Counted from the stretch's first letter, positions 13,293-22,092 are shown. The stretch is DNA of 64,000 nt from JANMJD01 sp963828405 (GCA_963828405.1 CAWHEG010000031.1:2418001-2482000); one strand, 5' to 3'. Notes: generated from the sequence alone by a model not told the origin. A program made the numbers and translations.

Positions 13293-14408
13293 ATGCAAGG
13301 ATCAATACGTCAGAGAAGTGCTGGATCGTTCGAACTACGAGTGTTCGTCGGCGTCGACCCGGAGACCCACCGCAAGCGGTACCGGTCGATGACATTCCGC
13401 GGAAACCGCGCCGAGGCTGCGCGGGAGTTGGCCGCGATGATCACCGCGGTTGAATCGGAACGGCTGGTCGGTGCCCGCTCGCCGGTCAGCGAATTGTTGG
13501 AGGCGTGGTTCGCGGTGGCTGCGCCGGGCTGGTCACCGACAACTGTCCGTCAGACCAGGTCGGTGCTCAACCGATACCTGTTACCCGGCCTCGGTGATCT
13601 TCGTGTCAGCGATGTCACGGTGACCCGCATCAACGCGCTCTACGCCGAACTCGCGAAGACGGGCAGTATGACGGGTGGGCCGCTGGCAGCCGGGCCGCTG
13701 GCGCGGGTGCATGTCGTGTTGCGCTCCGCGTTCTCACACGCGATGCGGGCTGGTTGGGTGTGGGACAACCCGGTCGAACGAGCGCATCGGATCACCGTCG
13801 CGCCGGTCGAAATGGTGCCGCCGACACCCGACGAGCTCTATCGCCTGATCGAACGGATCGCCGTGCGTGAGCCGCTGCTGTGCCTGTTCGTCGTGCTGGC
13901 TACGGTCACCGGGGCACGGCGGGCGGAGTTGTTGGCGTTGCGGTGGCAGAACATCGATCTGAGTCGAGGGCGGATCCGCTTCGCCGCCGGCTGGGTCGAG
14001 GGTCCGAAAGGGCCGGTGTTGGCGGCGACGAAGACGAGACGTACCCATTCGGTCGACATCGACCCTTACACGATCGAGTTGCTCGCCTCGCACCACGACA
14101 ACGATGTGATCGGCGCGGGGTTCGTGTTCAGCGACGACCACGGCGTCACGGCGTGGAAACCGAACCGGGTGACCAAGGCCTTCATCCGCCATCGGCGCGA
14201 CGCTGGCCTGCGACGGTTCCGGTTGCATGATCTCCGTCATTTCATGGCCACCGAGATGCTCGATGCTGACGTCCCGCTCGTGGTCGTCGCGCGTCGTCTC
14301 AACCATCGTCGAGTGTCGACGACCCTCGACAAGTACGCCCACGTCGTGCCCGGCCGTGACGCCGAAGCGTCAGCAACGATCAGTCGGATCATTCGCAGGG
14401 CCAGTTGA
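13293..14408 (+). CDS. tyrosine recombinase / integrase
   Basis: A 371-aa site-specific recombinase. The N-terminus has an arm-binding beta-sheet (F-E-L-R-V-F-V-G-V-D-P), then a SAM-like core-binding domain (about residues 55-150). The catalytic domain carries R209 (T-G-A-R-R-A-E-L), K247 (T-K-T-R-R-T-H), H312 and R315 (L-H-D-L-R-H), H338 (L-N-H-R-R) and the nucleophile Y348 (L-D-K-Y). All catalytic residues are present and the frame is intact, so it should be active. The ATG at 13293 was chosen because GGAG precedes it by 9 bp. It lies just inside attachment site 1 and drives integration and excision at tRNA-Gly. Confidence 0.95.
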   Translation: MQGSIRQRSAGSFELRVFVGVDPETHRKRYRSMTFRGNRAEAARELAAMITAVESERLVGARSPVSELLEAWFAVAAPGWSPTTVRQTRSVLNRYLLPGLGDLRVSDVTVTRINALYAELAKTGSMTGGPLAAGPLARVHVVLRSAFSHAMRAGWVWDNPVERAHRITVAPVEMVPPTPDELYRLIERIAVREPLLCLFVVLATVTGARRAELLALRWQNIDLSRGRIRFAAGWVEGPKGPVLAATKTRRTHSVDIDPYTIELLASHHDNDVIGAGFVFSDDHGVTAWKPNRVTKAFIRHRRDAGLRRFRLHDLRHFMATEMLDADVPLVVVARRLNHRRVSTTLDKYAHVVPGRDAEASATISRIIRRAS

Positions 14409-14454
14409 TCGCCGCGGACCGACGAGCCGATGAGCACAGTGATATTGTTGGGTT

Positions 14455-14898
14455 GTGTCGTTGCCGTCGTTCGACCCTGAGACCGGCTATCTGCCGGTGG
14501 GGGAGCACGCTGCGGTGTGGTCGGAGGTGGTCGAGCGTTTCGGATGGAACCCGATTCGTCGGTCTCTGCTGGACGGTTTGTTCGACGCGTTGAGTTTGCT
14601 CGGCGAGGCAGGGTGTCGACGGGTGTGGCTGAACGGCAGTTTCGTGACCGCCAAGGACGAGCCCGGCGACTTCGACGCAGTGTGGGATCACGACGCTGTC
14701 GACGAGACGGTGCTGGATCCGATCTTCTTCGAACTTGCCGACGGCCGCCGTGCCCAGAAGGGTCGCTTCGGTGGGGAGTTGTTCCCGAACTGGGTCAATC
14801 TGTCGAGCGATTCGTTGTTCAGCGATTTCTTTCAGCATGACCGATACGGGCGACGCAAGGGCATTGTCGTTCTTGATCCACGAGAGGTGCAGCGATGA
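14455..14898 (+). CDS. DUF6932-like nucleotidyltransferase-fold protein (putative toxin)
   Basis: 147 residues from a GTG start. The middle has L-N-G-S-F-V-T followed by P-G-D-F-D-A-V-W, the G-S..D-x-D signature of nucleotidyltransferase-fold proteins (DUF6932 and MNT-like families). The stop overlaps the ATG of the next, XRE-type gene (ATGA). Such pairs behave like toxin-antitoxin modules, with this protein the likely toxin or modifying enzyme. The order is toxin first. A short AT-rich spacer after the integrase gene (14,430-14,455) may hold its promoter. The family placement comes from the motif; the toxin role is inferred from the partner. Confidence 0.7.
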   Translation: MSLPSFDPETGYLPVGEHAAVWSEVVERFGWNPIRRSLLDGLFDALSLLGEAGCRRVWLNGSFVTAKDEPGDFDAVWDHDAVDETVLDPIFFELADGRRAQKGRFGGELFPNWVNLSSDSLFSDFFQHDRYGRRKGIVVLDPREVQR

Positions 14899-15335
14899 TC
14901 ACCAATGATGTGCAGTTCCGTAACACGAAGTCCTGGCTCGCTCGGTTCGAAGCCGAGACGGCCGAGCTCGAGGTGCGTTTCCCCGCCGATGGGCGGAGCC
15001 GATTGCAGCAGCTTCAGATCGACTCGGCCCGTGCGCAAGCGGACGACTTGCGCGTCGAGTTGGCCGATTACGAGCTGTTGAAGTCGGGGTCGACCCGAAC
15101 GTTCGAAGCATCGTCGTTGCGCGGTCTCGCCGATGCGTTGATCAAGGCTCGGATCGCCCGCGGCTGGACACAGCGACGACTCGCAGACGAACTCGGCATC
15201 GCCGAACAACAGGTACAGCGCTATGAGTCGACCGGCTACTCCGCGGCCAGTCTCGCCCGGCTCGCAGATATCACCGACGCACTCGGCGTCACGGTCACCG
15301 AAACGATCACGCTCACCGAGCCGACCGCCGCATGA
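14895..15335 (+). CDS. XRE-family HTH protein (putative antitoxin)
   Basis: 146 residues. The N-terminal 80 are helical and charged (a probable dimerisation or partner-binding part). The C-terminal part is an XRE/Cro helix-turn-helix: A-R-I-A-R-G-W-T-Q-R-R-L-A-D-E-L-G, then Q-Q-V-Q-R-Y-E. It is translationally coupled to the nucleotidyltransferase-like gene, as expected for an antitoxin that represses its own operon. A C-terminal rather than N-terminal HTH is usual for this pair type. Confidence 0.75.
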   Translation: MITNDVQFRNTKSWLARFEAETAELEVRFPADGRSRLQQLQIDSARAQADDLRVELADYELLKSGSTRTFEASSLRGLADALIKARIARGWTQRRLADELGIAEQQVQRYESTGYSAASLARLADITDALGVTVTETITLTEPTAA

Positions 15336-16077
15336 CGTCGATTAGAAGCCGATGAGTGAACGAACGAGGTGTTGGAGATACCCAAGCCGCGCAGCGACCG
15401 CGCCGTAGCGGCGGCGGCCGATGCCGGCAAAGCCGCGCCGCTGGTCAACCCACGGCTCGTCCTGTCGTGCGTCATCGGCGCGAGCACCGTCGCCACCCGG
15501 AAGGTGATCGTCAACCTCTTCTACCGCAATGTGGTACTCCATCGCGTGGTCCAAGTCGGATCGGAAAAGTGCTGGCGATGGCTGATGCCTCGACGTGCCC
15601 GGGAGCGGCGCCCGGCGGCAAGGTGCTCTTGGGGATCACCGCACGCACCGACGCCGGGGTCGTCGCCGGTTTTCAGCGGTGCGCCCTGTTGCCATGCCGT
15701 GGTGAGGACCTTCCCGGATATCACGGTGACATCGGCAGCAGCCGAAGCGAACTTGACCTCCAGGTGTTCGCCGCGGCGGCACCGGAGTGGGACCTAGGGC
15801 TGCTCACCGCCCACGATCGTTCGGCCGTTGATGAGCGTCGCGTGGACGTCTTGCGTGATGTCGTCGACCAGGCGACGGCGCTCCGTGCGCATGACTCACA
15901 ACGTTGCGGCCGTTCACCGTGACGCGACGGCTACGGCGTCCCGAGATCGGCGCTTGGTCTACGGCGGACACACCGTGGCACTGGCACAAGCGTCCCTCGA
16001 AACGCACGCTCATCTGTGGACCGTGGCGCGTGAACCGGGCATGCAGCCGGGGCGACGGAAACCGGCCCGATCGCTCG
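15336..16077. other. 742 bp with no supportable gene
   Basis: Both strands lack a frame with coherent family character. Short minus-strand stretches (about 15,800-15,900 and 15,350-15,560) give protein-like strings interrupted by stops and frame changes, suggesting decayed genes. Nothing can be named. Confidence 0.5.
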
Positions 16078-16428
16078 TCAGGCCGTGAGGAGGTGGGAGC
16101 GGCGCAGCGCGTCGGCGTAGTCCAACGGGTCGCCGGGCAGCAGCTCGAGATGAACAACCGTTGGCCCGTCGCCATCACGGGTGATCGCGTGTACCCGAGC
16201 GAAGACGGGGTCGTCTTCGTCGGCGGTGATCACGATCGCGCCGACGACGATGGCCGCCGGATCTCGCGCTTCGCTCCATCGGCTGATCGCGATAGGTGAA
16301 CACGGCATGCTGGCGCGTCGCGTGTTCGACGATCTTGTCGGCGATGATCGGTCCACCGGGATCACCACAACCGCGTCAAGAGGCGGATCCTCGACCCGGA
16401 TCAACGGTTCGATCGGGTTGCCTGCCAC
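16078..16428 (-). pseudogene. decayed hypothetical gene
   Basis: Minus-strand protein-like sequence begins around 16428 (P-I-E-P-L-I-R-V-E-D-P-P-L-D), shifts frame near 16340 into I-I-A-D-K-I-V-E-H-A-T-R, then shifts back near 16260 into A-A-I-V-V-G-A-I-V-I-T-A-D-E and ends with a TGA at 16078-16080. Joined, it would be about 116 aa with a regular strand-helix pattern. No family is recognised. Two compensating indels suggest either decay or sequence error. Confidence 0.4.
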
Positions 16429-16599
16429 TCGACTCCCTCGGCCTACACCTTCCGGTCGACGATCCGCGACGCCAACGCGTCGACGGGCGACCGAGATGCC
16501 GCATCAGGCCGTGCAGCCATCGGTGGGCCAACCGCAGCATGGGTGGCAGTGTTGACATCCACCACCCGCTGGACGCGGGCGAGGACACGCAGCCGAGGC

Positions 16600-17700
16600 C
16601 TATCCCAGACGAATGAGGCTGCCCACGGTGCCTGTCGTTGGGGTGAGCAGCTCGTAACCGTGCTGCTTGGGCGGTGCGAATGCGGCCCACTCCTTGATCC
16701 GGTCGGAGTCGTAGTTGGCGTGCAGTCGTGAGCCCGGTGCCGCAGTGAGCACACGGGCCAGAGCGATGTCGTCGGGGTGTTTGAAGCGGGCACCGTTGGT
16801 GGAAATCACCCAGTCACGGCACTCGATGAGAGCCAACATCTCGTTGGTGACGTTGGACGCGCTGGCATGGTGGGGCAGTTTGACGACGTCGAAGACCACT
16901 TTCGGGCTGCCCTGCTCGACAGCGAGCCGGGCCAGGTTGGCGGTGAGCAGATCCGGGTGGGCATCGGCGGCCATCAGCAGCCGAAACGTTCCCCACTCGA
17001 ACGCGAAGGCGATGCTCGAACCGTTGGCCGGTTTGGTGTCGCGTTGGGTGGCCTTGGCGGCCGTGCGGGCAAGATTGGCCGCACCCAGCCAGTCGTCGGC
17101 AACGGGCTTTCGGGGCGACTCGAGATGAGCTCCCTGGCCGGGCTTCAACCCGGCGTCCTCCACCACTTTTCGCCACGACTTCATCAACCGGGTGAGCTTG
17201 TTGGGGCTCGGCGACAACATCACTGCGGTGGCTCCCCCCGGCAGCGCAACCCGCGGCAACGGGCCTGCCGTCGGCACCAGGATCGGCCCGCCCACCTGAT
17301 CGTCGATCGCCCCGGCGAACCCGCGGTTCCACGGATACCCCCGGGAACGAATGGCCGTGGTGAGCAGTTCACCGTCGATTCCCCCCAGCCAATCGGCCGC
17401 CCGTTCCAAGTGTCTGTAACCGTTGAACCACACCGCATCGATGCGTCCGGCCAAGTCGTCGTCGGCGAACAGGGCGCGGGTTCCGGCGATGTGATCGACG
17501 TCGATGTGGGTGACGACGAAGAGGTCGATCGGTGTGGTCAGCGCCCGCAGGCGGGTGGACACCGGCACCCACGTGGCTTCCTCGTCGGGTCCGGCATCGA
17601 TGAGGATCGCGTGTTCCACCTTGCGGTTGCCGTACCGCAACAGCAACGCATCGCCGTACCCGCCAGGCAGCACTTCGAGTTCTACCCATTCGCCGCTCAT
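16600..17700 (-). CDS. ComEC-type metallo-beta-lactamase-fold hydrolase
   Basis: 366 aa, no signal peptide or membrane segment, so a soluble protein. The metal site is H65-x-D67-x-D69-H70 (T-H-I-D-V-D-H), the HxDxDH variant found in ComEC/Rec2-like MBL proteins, with later A-A-D-A-H and K-L-P-H-H-A-S motifs supplying the remaining ligands. The ATG overlaps the stop of the CHAT gene (ATGA), so the two are co-translated. In this family the MBL domain is a metal-dependent hydrolase, often of nucleic acid or cyclic nucleotide. Here it would be the partner of the caspase-like protease. An insertion at about residues 140-220 is longer than in minimal MBL enzymes. Confidence 0.85.
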   Translation of the reverse strand: MSGEWVELEVLPGGYGDALLLRYGNRKVEHAILIDAGPDEEATWVPVSTRLRALTTPIDLFVVTHIDVDHIAGTRALFADDDLAGRIDAVWFNGYRHLERAADWLGGIDGELLTTAIRSRGYPWNRGFAGAIDDQVGGPILVPTAGPLPRVALPGGATAVMLSPSPNKLTRLMKSWRKVVEDAGLKPGQGAHLESPRKPVADDWLGAANLARTAAKATQRDTKPANGSSIAFAFEWGTFRLLMAADAHPDLLTANLARLAVEQGSPKVVFDVVKLPHHASASNVTNEMLALIECRDWVISTNGARFKHPDDIALARVLTAAPGSRLHANYDSDRIKEWAAFAPPKQHGYELLTPTTGTVGSLIRLG

Positions 17701-20465
17701 GACAGCTCGATCCCGCCATCGCCGGTGGACACCACGGCGAGCCCGGCGATGCGTCCCTCGAGCAGCAACTGGTGTCGCGTCGCCCGCAACACCTCACCCA
17801 TCCGTTTGGTGCCCGGTGCCGACACCTGGTCACGCAGCGCCGCCACCAGCGCTTCGACGAGCTCGGCCACCTGCGCGCCGCGAACCGGGGTCTGCACCGC
17901 AACCACGATCTCGGCCCCGACGGCGTGGAGACGGTCGACCAGGTCGGTGTATGCCGTTTCGAGGTGGGCGGTCTCGCATCCGAGGAGCAGCACCAACGGC
18001 CCGGGACTGGCGCCGGTGGGGTTGATGCTGGCGGCCGTCACCTGGTGGATGGAGCGCAGCACGCCCTTGCCGATTTCGAGCGCCGGCCGCCCGTTGGACT
18101 GTTCGGTATGGGTGACCAGTGCCAACAGCGCCGGCGACGAGGCGACACCACGGTCCCACTCGTCCCAACTCCATGCGTCATCGAGATTCGTGCGCCCGAC
18201 CAGCCCACGAAAGGCCTTGAGGATCTTGCGGGCCGACGAGGCGTTCTTGTTGCTGGCCCGTTCGCAGATACCGACCAGCGCCGACGAGGTGACCACGAGC
18301 GATGCGGTGGGCATGGGGCGGGCGTCGGCTGCCGGTCGTGGAGCCCTCACCCGCTCGATCGACTTGCTGACGCCCCAAAACCCGAACGGGCACACGACTC
18401 GGGCGTTGTTGCGATCGGCGCACGTCGACATGCACGTGGCCGCACCGCTACCGGCTGGGCCACACAGCGCAACGGTGTTGTCGACCGGCGCGGCATGGTC
18501 GTACAACGCCTCGAGGGGAAGCGGGTCGCCTGCCTCGACGCTGGCCACCCGGATGCGGTCGGCCGTGTCGAACGACGACGGCCCCCCGCCGATCAGCTGA
18601 TCGCGCATCAGGCGTCCGTCGATGGCCAGATCGGCGAGCGCCGGAGCCAGCTTGGCCAGCTTGGGTCTCGATGTCTCGTCCTCGAGCGCCTGAAGTATCC
18701 GTTGGCGCATGCGGGCCTTCCCGGCGGCGACGGCGGTGGGGGCCAGCGCGTCGGGGCCAAGATCCAGACGGGCGATGGCGTCGTCGTCGACGATGACGGC
18801 CGGGGTGGCGGTGCGTGCGCCGAAGTCGCCGGCCGAGCCCAGATTGAACGTCCATGACACGCTGGCCGGAAGGTCGGCGGCGGTCGCCACGATCGGCCCC
18901 GACACCACGCCCACCTGCAGGGCGTTGTCGTGGTACACGATGACCACCAGGTCGAGCTGAGTGGTACCGAGCGGTGCCACCACGTCGAACCTGCACCACT
19001 CGGTATCACCACGGGCCGGGAGTTCGAGCGACTGGCTCTGCGCCGTGTCGATGCGACCACGCTGGAACACCGTGATGGTGAGCTTGGTCGGCCGGCCCGG
19101 AGTGGGTTCGGGCAGGGCATCGACCAGGGCTTGCGCGCCACGAGCCCGACGCTCGCGAACGGCCACGCTGATGCGATACGCCGCGCCGGCGACGAAGGCC
19201 GTGACCTCGTCATCGAGTTCGGCGCCGGCCGCGTCGAGCACGGCGGGCAGCACGTTGAGGTAGCGGGCAGGAACCGGCTCAGATGGGCCGGCATCGAGTG
19301 GCCCCTGCGGCATCGGCGGAGGCGGCATTGGTGTGGGGGGCGGCGGCTCATCACCCGATGCATCGTCCATCGGTACGCCTCCATCGTCCGCGCCCGCGGT
19401 CGCCCCGTCGTCAACGGCATCGGCATCCGGTAGGTCAACGTCGGGTGGTGCGGCCGACCGCAGATCAAGCGGTATCTCTGCCTCCATGCGGCCTGCCCCG
19501 GCCGCCGCCATCGCCCGCGAGCCATTGGCCTCAGTGGTGCCGGTGCCCCGTTCCATCTCGAACGCGTTGGTCGCGGCGATACGCACCAGGTCGTCGGCAA
19601 ACGCCGTCGCCGACACCCTCGACCCGGCAGGCATCGAATAGCCCACCCCGAAACCGGCGTCGGGCACGGTCACCTCGGTGCCGTCCCCAAGGAACACCTG
19701 CTCGCGCCATCGCTGCACCAGCAGTCGCAACGAGGTCATCTGCAGCTGACGCCAATCGGCGAACAGCACGGCTTCGGGTTCGACCATCGCCAGCGCAACG
19801 TCGAGCGGGTTGTCATGCGACAACTCGGCGACCAGCCCGCTGAACCAGCTGTTGACCGGTCGCCCGGTGAACAGCACCGCCCCCGCCCCCAGCCGGCGCA
19901 CCGCATGCTCCACCAGCGCCATGTCGATCTCGGCGCTGCGCACCACGACGACGATCGGCCACACGTGGGGAGCGATCTGCGTGACCTGCGCGGCGTCGAC
20001 GACGAGCATCTCGTAACGCTCGTGCTGCACCTCGGCCACCTCGACCACGTCGTACAACGCTCGATACGGGACGAGGTCGGCCAGGTCGCCGCGCACCTGC
20101 GGGTCGAGCGCGGTGACCCGTAGTGGCCACCCCCATGCCGCCGCTCGTGCCCGCACGGGGTGGTGCGCCGCGACGGGTCGACCCAACATCTCACTGGCGC
20201 GCTGCGAGCTGATGGCGCCGGTGTGTTCGATCCCGAGTCGAAGCAGCGCCGCCGGATCGCCCAATCCGTCGGCACCGGCGCCGTCGCTCGCCGCGAGGTG
20301 GTCGTAGGAGACGACCGGAAGTGGCTGGCGCACCGCGTCGACGCGTCGAGCCCATTCGCTCGGGTCGCCCCGGTCGGCGGGTGGCCAGCAGGCCCCGCGC
20401 AGTATCGTGGCCGCGTCGTCGCCGTAGTGCTCGTCGATCGCCGCCCGAACCGCTCCTGCGCCCAT
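17697..20465 (-). CDS. CHAT-domain caspase-like protease, 922 aa
   Basis: The C-terminal third is a CHAT peptidase with its catalytic dyad in place: H786 in L-V-T-H-T-E and C830 in L-L-L-G-C-E-T-A, followed by P-V-R-G-A-Q-V-A-E-L. Residues about 1-300 form another alpha/beta module (P-I-V-V-V-V-R-S-A, then G-A-V-L-F-T-G, then W-F-S-G-L-V-A-E-L-S-H-D) that looks like a degenerate caspase fold without the dyad. A long acidic and proline-rich linker (about residues 335-405) separates it from a beta-rich domain (about 410-560). CHAT proteases are known effectors in gasdermin, Craspase and other conflict systems. It is coupled to the MBL gene and sits as cargo between a recombinase and toxin-antitoxin pairs. 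The natural substrate cannot be seen. Confidence 0.85.
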   Translation of the reverse strand: MGAGAVRAAIDEHYGDDAATILRGACWPPADRGDPSEWARRVDAVRQPLPVVSYDHLAASDGAGADGLGDPAALLRLGIEHTGAISSQRASEMLGRPVAAHHPVRARAAAWGWPLRVTALDPQVRGDLADLVPYRALYDVVEVAEVQHERYEMLVVDAAQVTQIAPHVWPIVVVVRSAEIDMALVEHAVRRLGAGAVLFTGRPVNSWFSGLVAELSHDNPLDVALAMVEPEAVLFADWRQLQMTSLRLLVQRWREQVFLGDGTEVTVPDAGFGVGYSMPAGSRVSATAFADDLVRIAATNAFEMERGTGTTEANGSRAMAAAGAGRMEAEIPLDLRSAAPPDVDLPDADAVDDGATAGADDGGVPMDDASGDEPPPPTPMPPPPMPQGPLDAGPSEPVPARYLNVLPAVLDAAGAELDDEVTAFVAGAAYRISVAVRERRARGAQALVDALPEPTPGRPTKLTITVFQRGRIDTAQSQSLELPARGDTEWCRFDVVAPLGTTQLDLVVIVYHDNALQVGVVSGPIVATAADLPASVSWTFNLGSAGDFGARTATPAVIVDDDAIARLDLGPDALAPTAVAAGKARMRQRILQALEDETSRPKLAKLAPALADLAIDGRLMRDQLIGGGPSSFDTADRIRVASVEAGDPLPLEALYDHAAPVDNTVALCGPAGSGAATCMSTCADRNNARVVCPFGFWGVSKSIERVRAPRPAADARPMPTASLVVTSSALVGICERASNKNASSARKILKAFRGLVGRTNLDDAWSWDEWDRGVASSPALLALVTHTEQSNGRPALEIGKGVLRSIHQVTAASINPTGASPGPLVLLLGCETAHLETAYTDLVDRLHAVGAEIVVAVQTPVRGAQVAELVEALVAALRDQVSAPGTKRMGEVLRATRHQLLLEGRIAGLAVVSTGDGGIELS

Positions 20466-20704
20466 CGATGACCCCCACCCAACATGCCGTCGTCGTCAGT
20501 TGACCCCCTGCGACGCCAATCCTCAAGGGCTACCCGTTACGAGCGCTACCGTCGAATCATGGCAATGGATGTCGCCACTGGGGTGCGAGCGTTCTTCACC
20601 AGCTGAGCAGATCAGGGTCACGACGCATTACGGGCCTCCCGCCACGACGAGGACGAGTCCGCCGACCGCTGGTCGACGAGCGCGGAGCTGCTTCGGAGTA
20701 TAGC

Positions 20705-21064
20705 ATGGACGCTATGTCGTGGGGTGAGGTCGAACTGGAACCCGAAGTGGTCACCTGGTTCGGGTCGCTCGACGAGGACGAACAAGCGCGTGTGGAGTTC
20801 CACATCGATCGGCTCGCCGAGTACGGGCCGCTCCTCGACGAACCGCACACGAAACAACTCGATGGCAAGCTCCGCGAACTGCGCTTCTACCTGAGGGGTC
20901 GCCCGACCCGGATCACGTATTGGATCGCCCCAGGTGGGGTGATCGTGCTGCTCACGGTGTTCGCCAAGACCAGACCGAGCGAGCGACGAGAAGTCGAGCG
21001 AGCACGACGAGCGATGCAGCGCTGCATGAACGAACACGGGACGACTGGAGACGACGATGACTGA
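20705..21064 (+). CDS. higB: RelE/HigB-type toxin
   Basis: 119 aa, starting at an ATG with CGGAG six bases upstream. It shows the phage Gp49-like/HigB pattern: an N-terminal helix (E-D-E-Q-A-R-V-E-F-H-I-D-R-L), then L-D-G-K-L-R-E-L-R-F-Y, then T-R-I-T-Y-W and a long Arg/Glu-rich C-terminal helix. HigB toxins are ribosome-dependent mRNA interferases. It overlaps the antitoxin gene by 8 bp in the toxin-first order typical of higBA. The island position suggests element stabilisation. Confidence 0.85.
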   Translation: MDAMSWGEVELEPEVVTWFGSLDEDEQARVEFHIDRLAEYGPLLDEPHTKQLDGKLRELRFYLRGRPTRITYWIAPGGVIVLLTVFAKTRPSERREVERARRAMQRCMNEHGTTGDDDD

Positions 21065-21404
21065 ACGGACGAAATGGAATGACATCGCCAAGCCGCGAGG
21101 TGGCGCGCCAGCAGCGGCGGCGCTGGACGAGGAGCGGATCACCGCCTTCCGTGAACTCGTCTTCCGGCTGCGCACCGATGCCGGGCTGACCCAGGCCGAT
21201 CTGGCAGCGCGGATGGGCACCACTCAGTCGGCGATCGCTCGGATGGAGAACGGAGGTACACGCCCAACGCTCGAAACTCTCGAACGTCTCGCCCGGGCCG
21301 TCGGACAGGACCTCGTCGTCGGTGTCGAAGCAGGCCTACGCAACGACACCTCCGTCAAACGCCTCGTCGCCGACGGACACGCCGTGCTCCGCCCGGCGAG
21401 CTGA
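21057..21404 (+). CDS. higA: XRE-family antitoxin HigA
   Basis: 115 aa with a central Cro/XRE helix-turn-helix (G-L-T-Q-A-D-L-A-A-R-M-G-T-T-Q-S-A-I-A-R-M-E-N-G). The length and the N-terminal Ala-rich spacer fit HigA antitoxins, which bind HigB and repress the operon. It overlaps the toxin gene by 8 bp. It is the last gene inside the right attachment site. Confidence 0.85.
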   Translation: MTERTKWNDIAKPRGGAPAAAALDEERITAFRELVFRLRTDAGLTQADLAARMGTTQSAIARMENGGTRPTLETLERLARAVGQDLVVGVEAGLRNDTSVKRLVADGHAVLRPAS

Positions 21405-21579
21405 GGTTTCGCGTGTGTCGGCAAGGACCAGGCCGCCTGACCTCGACCACGCTCGCAGACGTTTAGCGCGTTAAACCAAGATCGCCGGACGGGGCGGAAC
21501 TCTGCGGATTGTGCGGACCAGCCAACACGAGGCACCAGGGCAAACGGACGGCGTGGAGACCTGCGGACAGTGTCCACGG

Positions 21580-21634
21580 CCTTTGGCCAAGGTGAGGGTC
21601 GCGAATTCGAATCTCGTCGTCCGCTCCGCGAAAA
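21580..21634 (+). repeat. attachment site 2: 3' part of tRNA-Gly
   Basis: GCCAAGGTGAGGGTCGCGA and the following T-arm and acceptor strand repeat attachment site 1 with two substitutions over 49 bp, 8,527 bp apart in the same orientation. The anticodon-loop side is more diverged (TTTGGCCAAGG), so this copy may be older. The CCA is changed to CCG, so it cannot be a working tRNA end. Confidence 0.8.
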
Positions 21635-21657
21635 CCCTGCTTCGGCAGGGTTTTCGC
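21628..21657 (+). terminator. perfect hairpin terminator behind tRNA-Gly fragment 2
   Basis: GCGAAAACCCTGC, loop TTCG, GCAGGGTTTTCGC: a 13-bp perfect stem with a T-run in its 3' arm, placed where a tRNA-Gly transcript would stop. Confidence 0.75.
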
Positions 21658-21687
21658 CGTGTTCTGGGCTGTTCAGCGGCGCCGGGG

Positions 21688-21717
21688 TTGCCCATCTTGC
21701 CAATCCGGTTGCCCATC
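21688..21717 (+). repeat. TTGCCCATC-type repeats after attachment site 2
   Basis: TTGCCCATC at 21688 and 21709 and TTGCCAATC at 21697 repeat the arm-like motif found after attachment site 1. A GGTTGGAGACTC string shared with the leader of the integrase gene (13277-13287) occurs about 90 bp further on, but no integrase follows. This suggests a deleted older element. Confidence 0.5.
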
Positions 21718-21856
21718 TGTCGTCTGACACCCACTTCTCGCGGTCGCTGGCGAGTTTTCGCCGATCTGGCGGTCGTCGCCCCGCCGTGTCTGCTCGCTGG
21801 CGTGCGGTTGGAGACTCACTCGTGCGCTGTGCAGATGATCTGGTGATGCGTGACGG

Positions 21857-22092
21857 TCAGGTCGTCAGCCGGGCTCGTCGGTAGTGGCGGCCCGCGGCGA
21901 GTGCCGAGGCGGCCGAGACGGCGAGCAGGCGGACGCGACGGTCATCTCGAGCGCACCGCTCCCGCCGTCGGGGTCGAAGCCGAGGATCGGCTCGAGCCAC
22001 TCGCGGGTGATCAGTGTCAGCACGGTCATCGCGAGTCCGAGGGCGGCGTTGATCGCCTCGAACCAGAATCGGGCGGGGAGGTTGCGACGCAT
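21857..22092 (-). pseudogene. small membrane protein (one frameshift)
   Basis: From an ATG at 22092 the protein starts M-R-R-N-L-P-A-R-F-W-F-E, then a hydrophobic helix, then the conserved-looking F-D-P-D-G-G-S-G-A-L-E loop typical of a small two-helix actinobacterial membrane protein. A missing base near 21,940 shifts the second helix (L-A-V-S-A-A-S-A-L-A-A-G) into the frame that ends at 21857. Repaired, it is about 78 aa. Its function is unknown in this family. Confidence 0.6.

Noticed and set aside
15369..15797. Plus-strand open frame of 142 codons
   Set aside because: No ribosome binding site, no family resemblance, and irregular composition.
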